DNA from: Axinella damicornis | Lineage: Eukaryota > Porifera > Demospongiae > Axinellida > Axinellidae | Assembly: GCA_963931865.1 (NCBI GenBank) | Contig: OZ007513.1 | Coordinates: forward strand, 186,001 to 250,000 | Length of the DNA: 64,000 nt | Direction of reading: 5' to 3' | Part shown: positions 29,265-39,288 of the stretch, in pieces | How positions within the stretch are numbered: position 1 is the first letter of the stretch | Layout of the letters: each line of letters opens with the position of its first letter | Program-made: the position numbers and the translations under genes | Notes under the pieces: model-generated | What the model saw: only the letters and a program-made list of their open reading frames with translations | Databases searched by the model: none | What the model was told of the DNA's origin: nothing

Positions 29265-29886
29265 TGAGCAATTTGTGTGAGCTGATTGTAAGTATAGTTA
29301 GCAATCTCTGGATTCTGTAGTATCCTCAGCTGACTGAGGTGCTGAGCAAATATTACAGGTGTCTGCAAAAGCTCTAGTAGAACAGTTCTTGGAAGACCTG
29401 TCAAAGGAAGTAAGATTTACATGTACTGAACTTTCAACTGGATTAGAATCCAGCTATAGGGTGTCAGAATATTAATATGTGGGTACCATAATCTTAGACT
29501 TGAATACAAGCTACAGTTACAAGTTCAAAAAGCAAATAGCCACATTTTTTTTACTAGCCCAAGTGGCTCATACTACTAGCCCAAACTGGTAGCTTTTTGG
29601 ACACTACTGGCTCATAATTTTAGGCTCTGGCTACTTACCTTTCTCTGTATGTAGTAGCTTTCAGTCAACTGCTTTGTTGCAAAGGTGGGGTGCTGCTGTT
29701 AGTCAAGGAGGAAATGGAGAATTCTCTGTATTCATGGTTAGGTTGCATAGCAGCTCATAATACAATCATACCAACAGATGGTGCATAACTAAATATAGGC
29801 TAAGCTAAAAACACAAGTTAAAGCAAACAATGTCTCATGATGAGAGCAGTGCCACTGTGTTAGTCATGAAACCAGACGTGAACCAC

Positions 29887-30200
29887 CCTTACTTCCGTGC
29901 TGTGTCGGGACCGGAAGTAGCCTTATTTCTGGGCTGGGTTGGGGCCGGAAGTAGCCTTATTTCTGGGCTGGGTTGGGGCCGGAAGTAGCCTTACCTCCGG
30001 GCAGGGTCGAGGCCTGAAGTAGCCTTACTTCCGGGCTGGCTCAAGGCTGGAAGTAGCCTTACTTCCGTGCTGGGTCCCGGCCGGAAGTAGCCTTACTTCC
30101 GTGCTGGGTCCCGGCCGGAAGTAGCCTTACTTCCGTGCTGGGTCCCGGCCGGAAGTAGCCTTACTTCCGGGCTGGGTCGGGGCTGGAAGTAGCCTTACTC
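29887..30200. repeat. 34-bp minisatellite (about nine copies)
   Basis: Units of the form CTTACTTCCGTGCTGGGTCC plus CGGCCGGAAGTAGC, head to tail, with three copies identical or nearly so. GC-rich against an AT-richer surrounding. Each unit contains the ETS-like core CCGGAAGT. Confidence 0.9.
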
Positions 30201-30692
30201 TCAGACCATGTAGGATGAAATGTACGCAACCTAGGAACGAGCTCGTGTACACTGAAAAACGGTTTGTGAACTCTTTGGAGGGAGGTTCATGCTAGACACA
30301 CATGCACTGTTCAGCCCTGTTGCTGTGAAAGAGTGGGAGCAGTGTTAACATTGCACTTTAAACAGAAGTATTGCTTTGCAAGCCAAACTACAAACCAAAA
30401 ATGCTATACATCTTCAGTCTAGCCTCGTTCCCAGGTGCTACTGAGCGCCTGGGAACGAGGCTATCGCTTTCAGGAAGCGATTTAATTGTTCCGGCAATAC
30501 AGCCCTCCCACTGAATAGCCACTCCACACTACCCTCAACGCTGAGGTTTCATGTGCAGTACAAGTACACATAGTACTGTGGGTATAGAACTCCTTGCAAA
30601 GCAAACCAGCGGCTATAAGTAAATAATGGCAACTGACGGAGATGAGAATAGCAACGTAAGTGCATAGCACAACATTCACACTGGCAATTCCC

Positions 30693-30764
30693 TAGCCTTG
30701 TTCCCAGGCCATCGACCAGCTTTCCGCCGGTAACAGTACGGAAAAGAGCCTGGGAACAAGGCTA
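30693..30764. mobile_element. Foldback MITE (TAGCCTTG family) with 9-bp target duplication
   Basis: 72-bp element with ends TAGCCTTGTTCCCAGGC and GCCTGGGAACAAGGCTA, flanked on both sides by GCAATTCCC (30684-30692 and 30765-30773). A sister copy without clear duplication lies at 30420-30463. Confidence 0.9.
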
Positions 30765-31081
30765 GCAATTCCCACGTAGACACAGGCTGAGTAGCGAAAT
30801 TATAGCAAACCATATCTAAGTATATTCACACAATATTAATCAGTGCACTTGTAGTAGTTTCGTGCACCTAGTTGTAATGAATAAGGGCAAAGCACCACCC
30901 AAAGTAGGTCACCTGATGTTGTATACAGTCACAAGTGCTGTCATGGCACAGCCGGCTAGGTGAGGACATTGTCCTGCTTCTAGTTACTAGCTGACACAGC
31001 AGCAGATTGTAGTCTCACTGTTCCGGGAAAACAGCCAAAGACAAGGGAACTGCACCAAGAACTTGTTTGGTCAACTGAAAA

Positions 31082-32245
31082 ATGAGGAATGACACTTTCC
31101 CCTTTGAAAACTGCTCTGGGTTTACTGAAGGGCAGTTCACCGCAGTAGCTCTTGCAAGAGGTATCACTGCAGCTGTCAGCTGCACAATTCTGCTTATGGT
31201 ACTTGCTGTGCTTACCGTGCTCACCATGTTCACACAGCTAAGAGCTCGACTGTGCGGAACTGTCATAAAGCGCCTCATTCTTGGGCTCACTGGAGTCAAC
31301 GCAGCATACCAGCTGACCCTTGCTCTACATCTGGTACACTATTATCATCCACATGAGACAAGATTCTGTGCAGTGGACGGGTTTTTTGATCAGTACTTTG
31401 CGTCTGTTCAGCTATTCCTCACGCTGGAAATCTGCTTGCTCTTGTTCATCAAAGTACTGAACGTGACCACCTCCTGGAGATTTGTCTATGAGTACCATAA
31501 AAAGGCTGAACAGAGTACGTCTACTTGCTGCAGCAGAAAGATCAATAAACTGGAAGTTGTCCGTGTTGCTACAATAATTATCGTTCCTCTCCCTTTTGAC
31601 ATGATACCCTTTACCACCGACTCTTATGGCCCTTATGGACCATGGTGCTGGATTCGCGTATTTGAAACTGATTGCTCTGTACACATTGCAGGAAGCTGGG
31701 AGCAGGTATGGTTGTGGTATGTACCCTTCGGACTTGTAGCAGTCCTGACGCTTGGGCTTTTTCTTGCATCACTGTGTCTGCTGGGGTATCGAATCAAGAG
31801 TGCTCGAGTGAAAAAACAGATTGTGGTGAGAATTATAGACTCTGTCATCTCCTTAGCCCTGATGTTGGCATTGCGTATTCTCCAAACAACAGCCTACTTT
31901 CATTTTATCGAGCAGGATCGTTATCTCTTTGTGGTAATATATGCCATATGCGATCCCCTCAGTGCTGCTGTGATTCCACTTGCGCTACTCTTGGCCATCC
32001 ACATGCCCCTGTCTGCTGTGATCGTTAAATGCACGTCCTGCAAGCATCCTGGACATCACCCAGTGGGAGGTGATCAACGGAGTTCAGAGAGGAGAACACA
32101 ACACGACAGCAGTGATTGGAGTATGATTAACATGCCCAGCCACACTACGTATGAGCCTCCTCACAGTTCCTATGAGAGCTCAGAAACAGCGCCTTTTGCT
32201 AACGGCAAGCAGCAGAAACATGACAACTATGGAAGCACTGATTAA
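31082..32245 (+). CDS. Seven-TM receptor, plus-strand member
   Basis: 387 aa, single exon, the only member of the cluster on this strand. N-terminal sequons NDT and NCS precede TM1 (GITAAVSCTILLMVLAVLTV). The second extracellular loop has the conserved GPYGPWCWIRVFETDC. TM7 reads YAICDPLSAAVIPLALLLAI. The tail contains SDWSMINMPSHTTYEPPHSS, the clearest form of the family tail motif, rich in potential phosphorylation sites. Its closest relative in the window by eye is the gene at 35078. An inversion or opposite-strand duplication relative to the others is implied. Confidence 0.87.
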   Translation: MRNDTFPFENCSGFTEGQFTAVALARGITAAVSCTILLMVLAVLTVLTMFTQLRARLCGTVIKRLILGLTGVNAAYQLTLALHLVHYYHPHETRFCAVDGFFDQYFASVQLFLTLEICLLLFIKVLNVTTSWRFVYEYHKKAEQSTSTCCSRKINKLEVVRVATIIIVPLPFDMIPFTTDSYGPYGPWCWIRVFETDCSVHIAGSWEQVWLWYVPFGLVAVLTLGLFLASLCLLGYRIKSARVKKQIVVRIIDSVISLALMLALRILQTTAYFHFIEQDRYLFVVIYAICDPLSAAVIPLALLLAIHMPLSAVIVKCTSCKHPGHHPVGGDQRSSERRTQHDSSDWSMINMPSHTTYEPPHSSYESSETAPFANGKQQKHDNYGSTD

Positions 32246-32329
32246 ATTTTGCAATTGGGAATATTGTTTTCTTTTTATAGAGTTAGCTGCACACTGCTAC
32301 AGATTACACCTTGAAGGAGACAAGAGTAT

Positions 32330-32666
32330 TAGTGCTGGGCGATACCAAGTACCAGGTATCGATACTACCGATACCAGGATCCAGGATTGTGGTATCGAGT
32401 ACTGAGACTGGTATCGATCGATACTGAGTACTGTACATTATGTGACCACGGCACATGCTAGAAGCAGAATCTGACTCTGAGTCTGATCTATATCTAAATC
32501 CTGTCTTCATGTGTACATGTTGCTTTCTTCGACAAAAATTATCGTCATTAATGAAGGGGGTTGACCTTGAGATTGGTATCGGTATCGGTATCGGTATCGG
32601 TCGATACCAGCTCAAAAGTACTTGGTATCGGTATCGAAATTCAAAATGCGGTATCGCCCAGCACTA
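32330..32666. mobile_element. hAT-like MITE with perfect 17-bp terminal repeats
   Basis: 337-bp element with ends TAGTGCTGGGCGATACC and its exact complement. Flanked by the 8-bp duplication AAGAGTAT (32322-32329, 32667-32674). The interior is made of GGTATCGATACC-type words, so both halves are nearly palindromic. GCTGGGCGATA ends are typical of hAT non-autonomous elements in animals. It sits 85 bp after the stop of the plus-strand receptor and may lie in its 3' UTR. Confidence 0.92.
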
Positions 32667-33216
32667 AAGAGTATATATGATCCCTAGTCTCGTTCCCAGA
32701 CCCTCAATACGCACGGAAGGAGGGTCTGGTGAATATAGTTCAAAATTTTTGAGCACCGCGGAATTTCGGCGGTACGAATCTGATTGGTCAATACGTGTCA
32801 CGCACTACTCACACCCACAAATTCCCACGCAGACGAGTGAATCTGCAAGCACAAGCTACTTACTAGCTAGAATATCTTTGTCGGTACATCGTTTGTATAA
32901 ATGCCAGGGATCTTGTTGCTGTTGGGACGATGCTCGTGTCGCTGTCAGTGCGAACAACCATGGGTCTCTGTCGCGTGGGGAGACGTCGGAGATCTAAGCG
33001 TGCTGGACGCTAGGGGAGAGTGTTATAATGTAACACTGTGCCGAACACACGCACTTCTCTTCCTAGCGGTGCTGGTCGCTGAAGCGGACGTCACTCGCAT
33101 GTAAATGTAAACTATAAAGCACGAGGTCCACCGTTGTTTGTGCCTTGCATAGCGTTTCCAGGTCCTGGAAACGATACAACCCCTGCATAGCTACTGATAC
33201 TTGAAGTTGAAGCTCT

Positions 33217-33490
33217 CTAGTCTCGGTACCAGACTATTCGCACGGCGGAATAGTCTGGAAGACTGCCCATATACAAGTGGTTCTGACACCAAGAATCTGC
33301 AAACCACAGTGCTTCCATAAACAGCACGTTAATTCCAAGGCGTTAAGTAAACTACACGCAAGCAGCATACTTAACGCCTTGGAATCAACGTGCCGTATAT
33401 GGAGCCGCTGTGGTTCTTATCTACTTATCATGCACCCCTTTTGGGGTGCATGCTCTTCCGCCGTGCGCGAAGAGTCTGGTACCGAGACTA
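33217..33490. repeat. Nested inverted repeat with internal long hairpin
   Basis: Outer arms CTAGTCTCGGTACCAGACT and AGTCTGGTACCGAGACTAG. A second long hairpin at 33302-33415 has arms of 48 nt with about six mismatches and an 18-nt loop. The outer ends match the TAGTCTCG variant of the foldback family. Confidence 0.85.
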
Positions 33491-33956
33491 GCAGCTCTCT
33501 GGGTTGTGCAAACTCTTGACACAGGCCGTCAAAAGCAGCGGTACGCATTCAGAGGTTCTTGTCCCCAGTTTTCACTGTTGAATACTTCGCATTGGCAGAT
33601 ATAGCATGCAGTAGCCATTGCTGAATGTCATCGCTAAAACTGATAATATTATTCATGGCCGTAATGAAGCACGCACCTACTTAACACCTGCTGGTTCTGT
33701 TCATTTGTGAAACCTCAGGTGTGCTAGCCCATAGTGTGAAGTTGTACTATATTCACCAGACCCTTCTCCTTCCTTCTGAGAGGGTCTGGGCACGAGACTC
33801 CATGAATGGTTGTAATTTGTACATTTTGGTGTCTACTGCACAAGACTAGACGCATCCGTTCTTAGCCTCTGTCCCAGGCCTATACTACATGTATACTCTC
33901 TTTGGTGTGCACTGACAATGGTACACGGCAGGAAGAGCGTGGAGGAGGAGAGAGAG

Positions 33957-34475
33957 CACGTAGGAGGAGGAGAGAGAGTACGTAGGAGGAGGAGGAGAGA
34001 GAGCACGTAGGAGGAGGAGAGAGAGCACGTAGGAGGAGGAGAGAGAGCACGTAGGAGGAGGAGAGAGAGCACGTAGGAGGAGGAGAGAGAGCACGTAGGA
34101 GGAGGAGAGAGAGCACGTAGGAGGAGGAGAGAGAGCACGTAGGAGGAGGAGAGAGAGCACGTAGGAGGAGGAGAGAGAGCACGTAGGAGGAGGAGAGAGA
34201 GCACGTAGGAGGAGGAGAGAGAGCACGTAGGAGGAGGAGAGAGAGCACGTAGGAGGAGGAGAGAGAGCACGTAGGAGGAGGAGAGAGAGCACGTAGGAGG
34301 AGGAGAGAGAGCACGTAAGAGGAGGAGAGAGAGCACGTAGGAGGAGGAGAGAGAGCACGTAGGAGGAGGAGAGAGAGCACGTAGGAGGAGGAGAGAGAGC
34401 ACGTAGGAGGAGGAGAGAGAGCACGTAGGAGGAGGAGAGAGAGCCGTAGGAGGAGGAGAGAGAGCACGTAGGTGG
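33957..34475. repeat. 22-bp minisatellite (about 23 copies)
   Basis: Head-to-tail units of GCACGTAGGAGGAGGAGAGA plus GA, extremely homogeneous except for the ends. The unit length is not a multiple of three, so all three minus-strand frames stay open and give spurious Leu/Ser-rich products. Confidence 0.97.
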
Positions 34476-35077
34476 AGGAAGAAAGGAATATAGTTTAGAA
34501 GAGTGCCACTGTCTCCCTACGAACAGCCTGGATTGGCTTCAACCAGCAGTTATTCTGTACTCTGTAGTATTTCTCACACCAGCGATTGTCGCTTGCCGTA
34601 CTAACCGCTGTGGTAAACTGCAAGCAACAAATGCTGGGGTGAGAAGGCCTGGGAACGGGGCTGTTTCAGTCCCTCTTTGAGGTTGGATGGCATGTGGTTG
34701 ATGCGCACGGCCATCAAGTAGGGAGTTGACATTCATTTGACCCAGCCCAGATTGGATTCCAGATTAGGAGTAAACAGGTTCAGGATTCTTGCAACATCCG
34801 GCAGAGTGTCAACCATGCAAACCATGGAAACAGCAGACAGAATTCAAACTTTTCTGCAAGTTGATTGGTTGGCACTCTTGCTACCAGGTGTTGCATGACC
34901 AATGCAGGTGTTGTTGTAGATGGATGTCTGCATCTCAAGTCCCTATAGCAGAGATCCCCACATGCTTGAATATAGTGAGTCAGTAAAGTCACCTGATAAA
35001 TGGATGTACATTTCAAGGTTAGGTTCCACAAGCTAAGTAGCTAGCTACACTGCTAAACAGCTACCCACACAATCTGC

Positions 35078-36220
35078 TCAAACATTGGTTCCATAAGCTT
35101 GTTTTTGGCTATCTCTAGCAAAAGGCTCAGCTTCTGAAAACTCGCTGGAACTGTGAGGGCAGTCCCACATGGTGTAGCTAGGCTTGTTGATCACGCTCCA
35201 GTCACTACTCCAATGAGCTGTAGTCTGTGAAACTGCTTGATCGCATCCTAGGTCTTCACCCACTTTATTTTGATGCTTGCAACACCTGCATTTACCAATC
35301 ACTGAAGAGAAGGGGAAGTGGATGGTCATCAGTAGAGCAAGTGGGACAAAGCCATCACTGATTGGGTCGATAACGGCATTAACTACTCGGAAGACGAAGC
35401 CATCCTGCTTAATGGCATCATAGGGTATTGTTTGAATGAAACGCAGCACAAACATCAGAGCTATGGATATAACAGAGTCTCCAATTGCCAGTTTTTGAAC
35501 GTGGGCATACTTGATTCCGTATCCTAGGAGACACAAGGATGCAATAAAGAGCACTAGCATTAGCAAAGCTGCAAGTCCGAAGGGGATATCCCACAGCCAT
35601 CTCCGTTCCCAGGCTCCAGCTGTGTGTGTAGAGCAGTCCTTCTCAAAACTGTGTATCCAGCACCAGGGACCATAAGGCCCAAAAGAGTTAGTGGCAAAAG
35701 GTATCCAGTCGAAGAGAAGGGGTAGGACAACTGCTGAAGCAAACACTGCAACCTCTAGTTTATTGATCCTCCAGCCATTGTGGCACGTGAATGTACACCG
35801 CTTGGCCTTTTCATAATATTCATCGATAAGTTGCCTAGAGGTAGTTACTTTCAACACTTTGAAGAACAGGATCAAGAATATCCCCAGTGCTAGATACAGC
35901 TGAACTGTTCCGAGGTACAGATCAAGAAAACCAGCTGCCTTGCAGAATTTCACCAGTTCTGGGTGGTAATAGTACTCGATGTGGAGAGCTAAGAAGAGTT
36001 GATGCATGACATTAATCGCAGTGAGCCCAATAGTGAGACGTTTTATAGCAGTTCCACACACCCTCTGGTAGCAGAATTTTGCGAGCACTACAAGTGCCAC
36101 AAGCACTACCGATACAATGGCACAAAGAGTGCCTGCAGTGAAGCCCCTTACAAGAGCAATTGTTTCAAACTGTTGGTCATTAAACCCAGAACAATTCTTG
36201 AAGGGGAAACCTTCCTCCAT
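35078..36220 (-). CDS. Seven-TM receptor
   Basis: 380 aa, single exon. The N-terminus MEEGFPFKNCSGF has the family's NCS sequon and Cys. TM1 is about residues 25-50, TM2 after KRLTIGLTAIN, TM3 with GTVQLYLALGIFLILFFKVL, TM4 ending FDWIPF, then GPYGPWCWIHSFEKDC in loop 2. TM6 is unusual in IGDSVISIALMFVLRFIQTI, and TM7 reads NAVIDPISDGFVPLALLMTI. The tail SDWSVINKPSYTMWDCPHSS keeps the motif with Thr-to-Tyr and Pro-to-Cys changes. The start is the only Met before the sequon. Confidence 0.87.
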   Translation of the reverse strand: MEEGFPFKNCSGFNDQQFETIALVRGFTAGTLCAIVSVVLVALVVLAKFCYQRVCGTAIKRLTIGLTAINVMHQLFLALHIEYYYHPELVKFCKAAGFLDLYLGTVQLYLALGIFLILFFKVLKVTTSRQLIDEYYEKAKRCTFTCHNGWRINKLEVAVFASAVVLPLLFDWIPFATNSFGPYGPWCWIHSFEKDCSTHTAGAWERRWLWDIPFGLAALLMLVLFIASLCLLGYGIKYAHVQKLAIGDSVISIALMFVLRFIQTIPYDAIKQDGFVFRVVNAVIDPISDGFVPLALLMTIHFPFSSVIGKCRCCKHQNKVGEDLGCDQAVSQTTAHWSSDWSVINKPSYTMWDCPHSSSEFSEAEPFARDSQKQAYGTNV

Positions 36221-37012
36221 CTCCCAGTGATTGCACAGCCCCTGTACAGTAGTTCACCTCCTCAGCAAGAGACACGTGTAGCTCACTAGTGACATGTGAC
36301 TGTGGTTCCCAGGCTCCTCCCCAGCTTTTTGTACAAACTGTGTGGCCTGTGGTTAACATTGTCTTAGCAGATGACATGCTAGTAGTGCTTAGCCTCGTTC
36401 CCAGGCAACCAAAACGACTTGGGCCTGGGAACTAGTACCGTCTGCAGCAGCAGTGCTGGTAAAGCTCCACCCATGCCACACCCATGCCACACCCATGCCA
36501 CACCCATGCACAAGCAGTTACCAAAGAGCAGCACACTACTGAGCCGTTGTTAGTGATGTAGCTGGTTCACAATGTAATTTTGTGGTCGAGCCATGTCTAT
36601 TGCTATAGCTGCTGTCACTGAGAGTGGCAGGGCTGATTCCCAAACCAAATATTGCAGCCATTTTCTCTTTCAGTTACCCAAGGCATGTCCACTCACTTTG
36701 ATTGGTCTGTGTGTCACACCCAAACCCTTGCATACACATACTCAGTCTTCCTTAATCTCATGCCAGCCATCCACGCCCCTTGCGGAGAATGTCTGGTGTT
36801 TTGAATGAGATTTCTTACATCTGCACTTTTCGTATAGCTAGCTTATATAGCTATTGTGTGGGGGGATAGCTACGTAGGTGTTGAGAACCTCCTAGGCCAT
36901 TCAAATTAAATTGTCACACGAAACAAATTGCAGGTACAGTACATCTCAGGCAAATTACATCATCGCACAATGTGAGTCAGGACGTCAAAGGGAATGTTCC
37001 TCCATACACTTT
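36221..37012. other. Intergenic
   Basis: A half foldback at 36391-36432 and four head-to-tail ACACCCATGCC units at 36464-36510. No gene recognised. Confidence 0.55.
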
Positions 37013-38125
37013 CTAGCTGTTTTCGTGTTCTTCACTGTCTTCAACAGAGCTGTGTGGTGGGTCAAACGTGGTGTGACTTGGCTGGTTTAGGACACTCCAG
37101 TTGCTGTCGTTGTTGATCGTTGTGTGAACACCATCCACTGATGGGCGTTTCTTTCTCCGCCTCTTGTGACGCACACAGGACATTATGGAAGAGAGGGGGA
37201 AATAGATGGCCGTGAGTACAGCAAGCGGGATGGCGGCACGGCCTAGTGGAGTGGATATGGCATAAACTACCCAGACGCCAAAATTAGGCTTGTCAAATGA
37301 GTACGTTCGAGTTGTTACTTCAACAACACATAGCGCAAACATGACCGCCAGGAAGGCAAGAGAGAAGACGGAGTCAGTAATCCCTTTCTCAATCCGGTGT
37401 TGAGCTTCACTGTTCTTGATTGCATAGCCAAGCAGGCACAATGATGCAATGAAGAGAGCGAGTGTTAGAACAGCAACAACCGCAAATGGTACATTCCACA
37501 GCACTGTTTGTTCGACTAGTCCTGCAGTGTGTATGGTGCAGTTCTTCTCGATGCTGCGAATCCAACACCACGGACCGGTAGCACCATACGAGTTGGTGGT
37601 GAAGGGTATCCAGTCAAACAGGAGGGGGAGTCCGAACACAAGGATCAAAAAGACCACTTCTAGTTTATTGATCTTGCAGCTACAGCACGCGAATGTGCAT
37701 TCCTTGATTCTCTTGTAACAGCTGTCGACACGTTCAGGCTTCCAAGGGGTCGCATCCCACACCTTGAAGAACAGGACCATGCTTATCCCCAGTGTGAATA
37801 ACAGCTGAACAGACCCGAAGTACTGGAGCAGAAACCCATAAGCTTTGCATGATTTCTCATCGCGAGGGAGAAGGTGAGACTCAAGATGGAGCACAAGGAC
37901 TGCCTGGTACGGCACAGTGGCTGCAGTGAGCCATATGGTGAGGCGCTTCACAACAGTTCCACATACTTTCCGTTTCACAAGTACTGCTACTGTGACAAGT
38001 AGCACGAGTACTATGAGCAGAACAGCACAGCATATAGCAGCAGTAATGCCTCTTGTCAGAGCAACAACCGTGAGCTGTTTCTGAGTGAACTTAGAACAGT
38101 TTTGAAATGAGAATTCACCATCCAT
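37013..38125 (-). CDS. Seven-TM receptor
   Basis: 370 aa from MDGEFSFQNCS; a Met seven residues earlier is in frame but the MDGE start aligns with its paralogues. TM1 is very aliphatic (CCAVLLIVLVLLVTVAVLV). TM3 region CKAYGFLLQYFGSVQLLFTLGISMVLFFKVWDATPWKPE (given as CKAYGFLLQYFGSVQLLF then on) is shared almost word for word with the receptors at 41941 and 54944, defining a subgroup. Loop 2 is ATGPWCWIRSIEKNC. Intracellular basic cluster RHKRRRKKRP precedes the tail motif WSVLNQPSHTTFDPPHSS. This copy ends EDSEEHENS. Confidence 0.87.
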   Translation of the reverse strand: MDGEFSFQNCSKFTQKQLTVVALTRGITAAICCAVLLIVLVLLVTVAVLVKRKVCGTVVKRLTIWLTAATVPYQAVLVLHLESHLLPRDEKSCKAYGFLLQYFGSVQLLFTLGISMVLFFKVWDATPWKPERVDSCYKRIKECTFACCSCKINKLEVVFLILVFGLPLLFDWIPFTTNSYGATGPWCWIRSIEKNCTIHTAGLVEQTVLWNVPFAVVAVLTLALFIASLCLLGYAIKNSEAQHRIEKGITDSVFSLAFLAVMFALCVVEVTTRTYSFDKPNFGVWVVYAISTPLGRAAIPLAVLTAIYFPLSSIMSCVRHKRRRKKRPSVDGVHTTINNDSNWSVLNQPSHTTFDPPHSSVEDSEEHENS

Positions 38126-38350
38126 CTCACACCGGTCAAAGTGCAATACAGCTAGAATCTAGTATGCACCAATCGATTGCAATGTCTCCAGCAGGCCTAC
38201 AGCTTATGCAACCTGGCAATTCATGCACCGTGTGAACTTCCAAGTTTTGATAGTAACACACTGTATCTGATGGTGAGGCTAATCAGTGGACTGGCTGATT
38301 GGACTGACCTTCCACCCCTAGTGAACTGGTGACACAGCAAACTGAGCTGG

Positions 38351-38399
38351 TAGCCTCGTTCCCAGGCCCACACGTGATGTGGGCCTGGGTACGAGGCTA
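38351..38399. mobile_element. 49-bp foldback MITE with 9-bp target duplication
   Basis: Minimal, nearly perfect palindrome from TAGCCTCGTTCCCAGGC to GCCTGGGTACGAGGCTA, flanked by CTGAGCTGG at 38342-38350 and 38400-38408. The shortest complete member of the family in the window. Confidence 0.93.
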
Positions 38400-39288
38400 C
38401 TGAGCTGGTGACATAATCCGGAAAGTCTATCTATTTTTGAACATGGTCATCACTGTGGATTATAACAGCAGACCCCTTATGTTCAAACTTGGCTGTAATT
38501 ATAAAAAAGGTTGCATATGTACAAATCCTGGTCTCGTTCAAAATGGCAATCAAGAGATGATTTACTTGTGTATGAACTAAAGTCAGTTGTGGGAACTCAC
38601 TTTATGCAATAGCATGTTTAGCTTCTGTCCTGCAATGAAGGGGCTGATTTTTTTTTGTCCAGTCCATTCCAGTAGTCCAGTCCAGTGATTAGCTACAGAC
38701 GTCCAACTTGTTCCCACCAAAGAGACGACAGTGTCTTTTACATTTGTAGGAAAAATATATACAGTACTCTTTCATGTTAGTTGCAACCGCGGGCGGACAT
38801 GATGGGACAACGGTGCCAAGTGAGAGATTACAGTAACCATAGTGTGCATGAGGACAGGAGTTTGTTGGGTTTGGGACCGGTCCCAAACCCAGCCAACCCC
38901 ATCACGGATCGCTTTTACTGGAAGCATTACACACGCTGGATGAACAGTCTGGGAATGAGACTGCTATCCTGCCACAGTACCACATTCATCTGCCTGTCCA
39001 AGTTGGTATTCCAAAACCACTGGCATTCTCTCTATACCACAGTTATTATTGTGCGGCCATATATGGCCTATATATCTCCATTTGTCTATCTGTAGGTACT
39101 ATAGCCTTGATCCTTGTTGCTTGCAGTACTGCAACTGCCAAAAAGCTGGGCGGGGCCTGGGAATGAGGCTGTATTGGTATAGTATTCCTGTATCAGGTGA
39201 ATGGATGCATGTCTCTTGAAAATTGGTTTGACATATTTTCTCATGGATATAATTGCAATGTGGTGAACCCCCAATTGTACATACCGTA

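Larger units (their letters stand above)
15397..29880. repeat. Tandem array of four receptor-bearing units
   Basis: Unit limits taken at the poly-C run: about 15397-19512, 19513-23633, 23634-27736 and 27737-29880. Units 1-3 are almost identical over 4.1 kb, coding and non-coding alike. Unit 4 is clearly diverged and lacks the distal 2 kb. Each unit carries one minus-strand receptor gene. Units 1-3 also carry a 33-bp minisatellite (GGGCCACCCTGGTTGCAAGG type, four copies) near 18327, 22449 and 26575, and a long non-coding spacer with no recognised gene. Unit 3 differs by a 290-bp deletion and a 295-bp MITE. Confidence 0.95.
29265..31081. other. Spacer between the array and the plus-strand receptor
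   Basis: 29265-29880 is decayed array-unit spacer. A 34-bp minisatellite follows, then two TAGCCTCG foldbacks. No gene recognised. Confidence 0.6.
32675..35077. other. Repeat-rich intergenic region
   Basis: Holds half foldbacks near 32687-32732 and 33744-33800, the nested inverted repeat at 33217-33490, and a long 22-bp minisatellite. A short open frame at 32901-33104 has no recognisable similarity. No gene seen. Confidence 0.6.

Noticed and set aside
31015..31299. 94-aa minus frame over the plus-strand receptor start
   Set aside because: Antisense shadow of the TM1-TM2 region with no domain.
33833..34467. Three overlapping 180-195 aa Leu/Ser-rich frames on the minus strand
   Set aside because: Pure translation of the 22-bp minisatellite in all frames.
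33957..34475. CRISPR-like regular repeat
   Set aside because: There are no unique spacers. The units are contiguous and the genome is eukaryotic.
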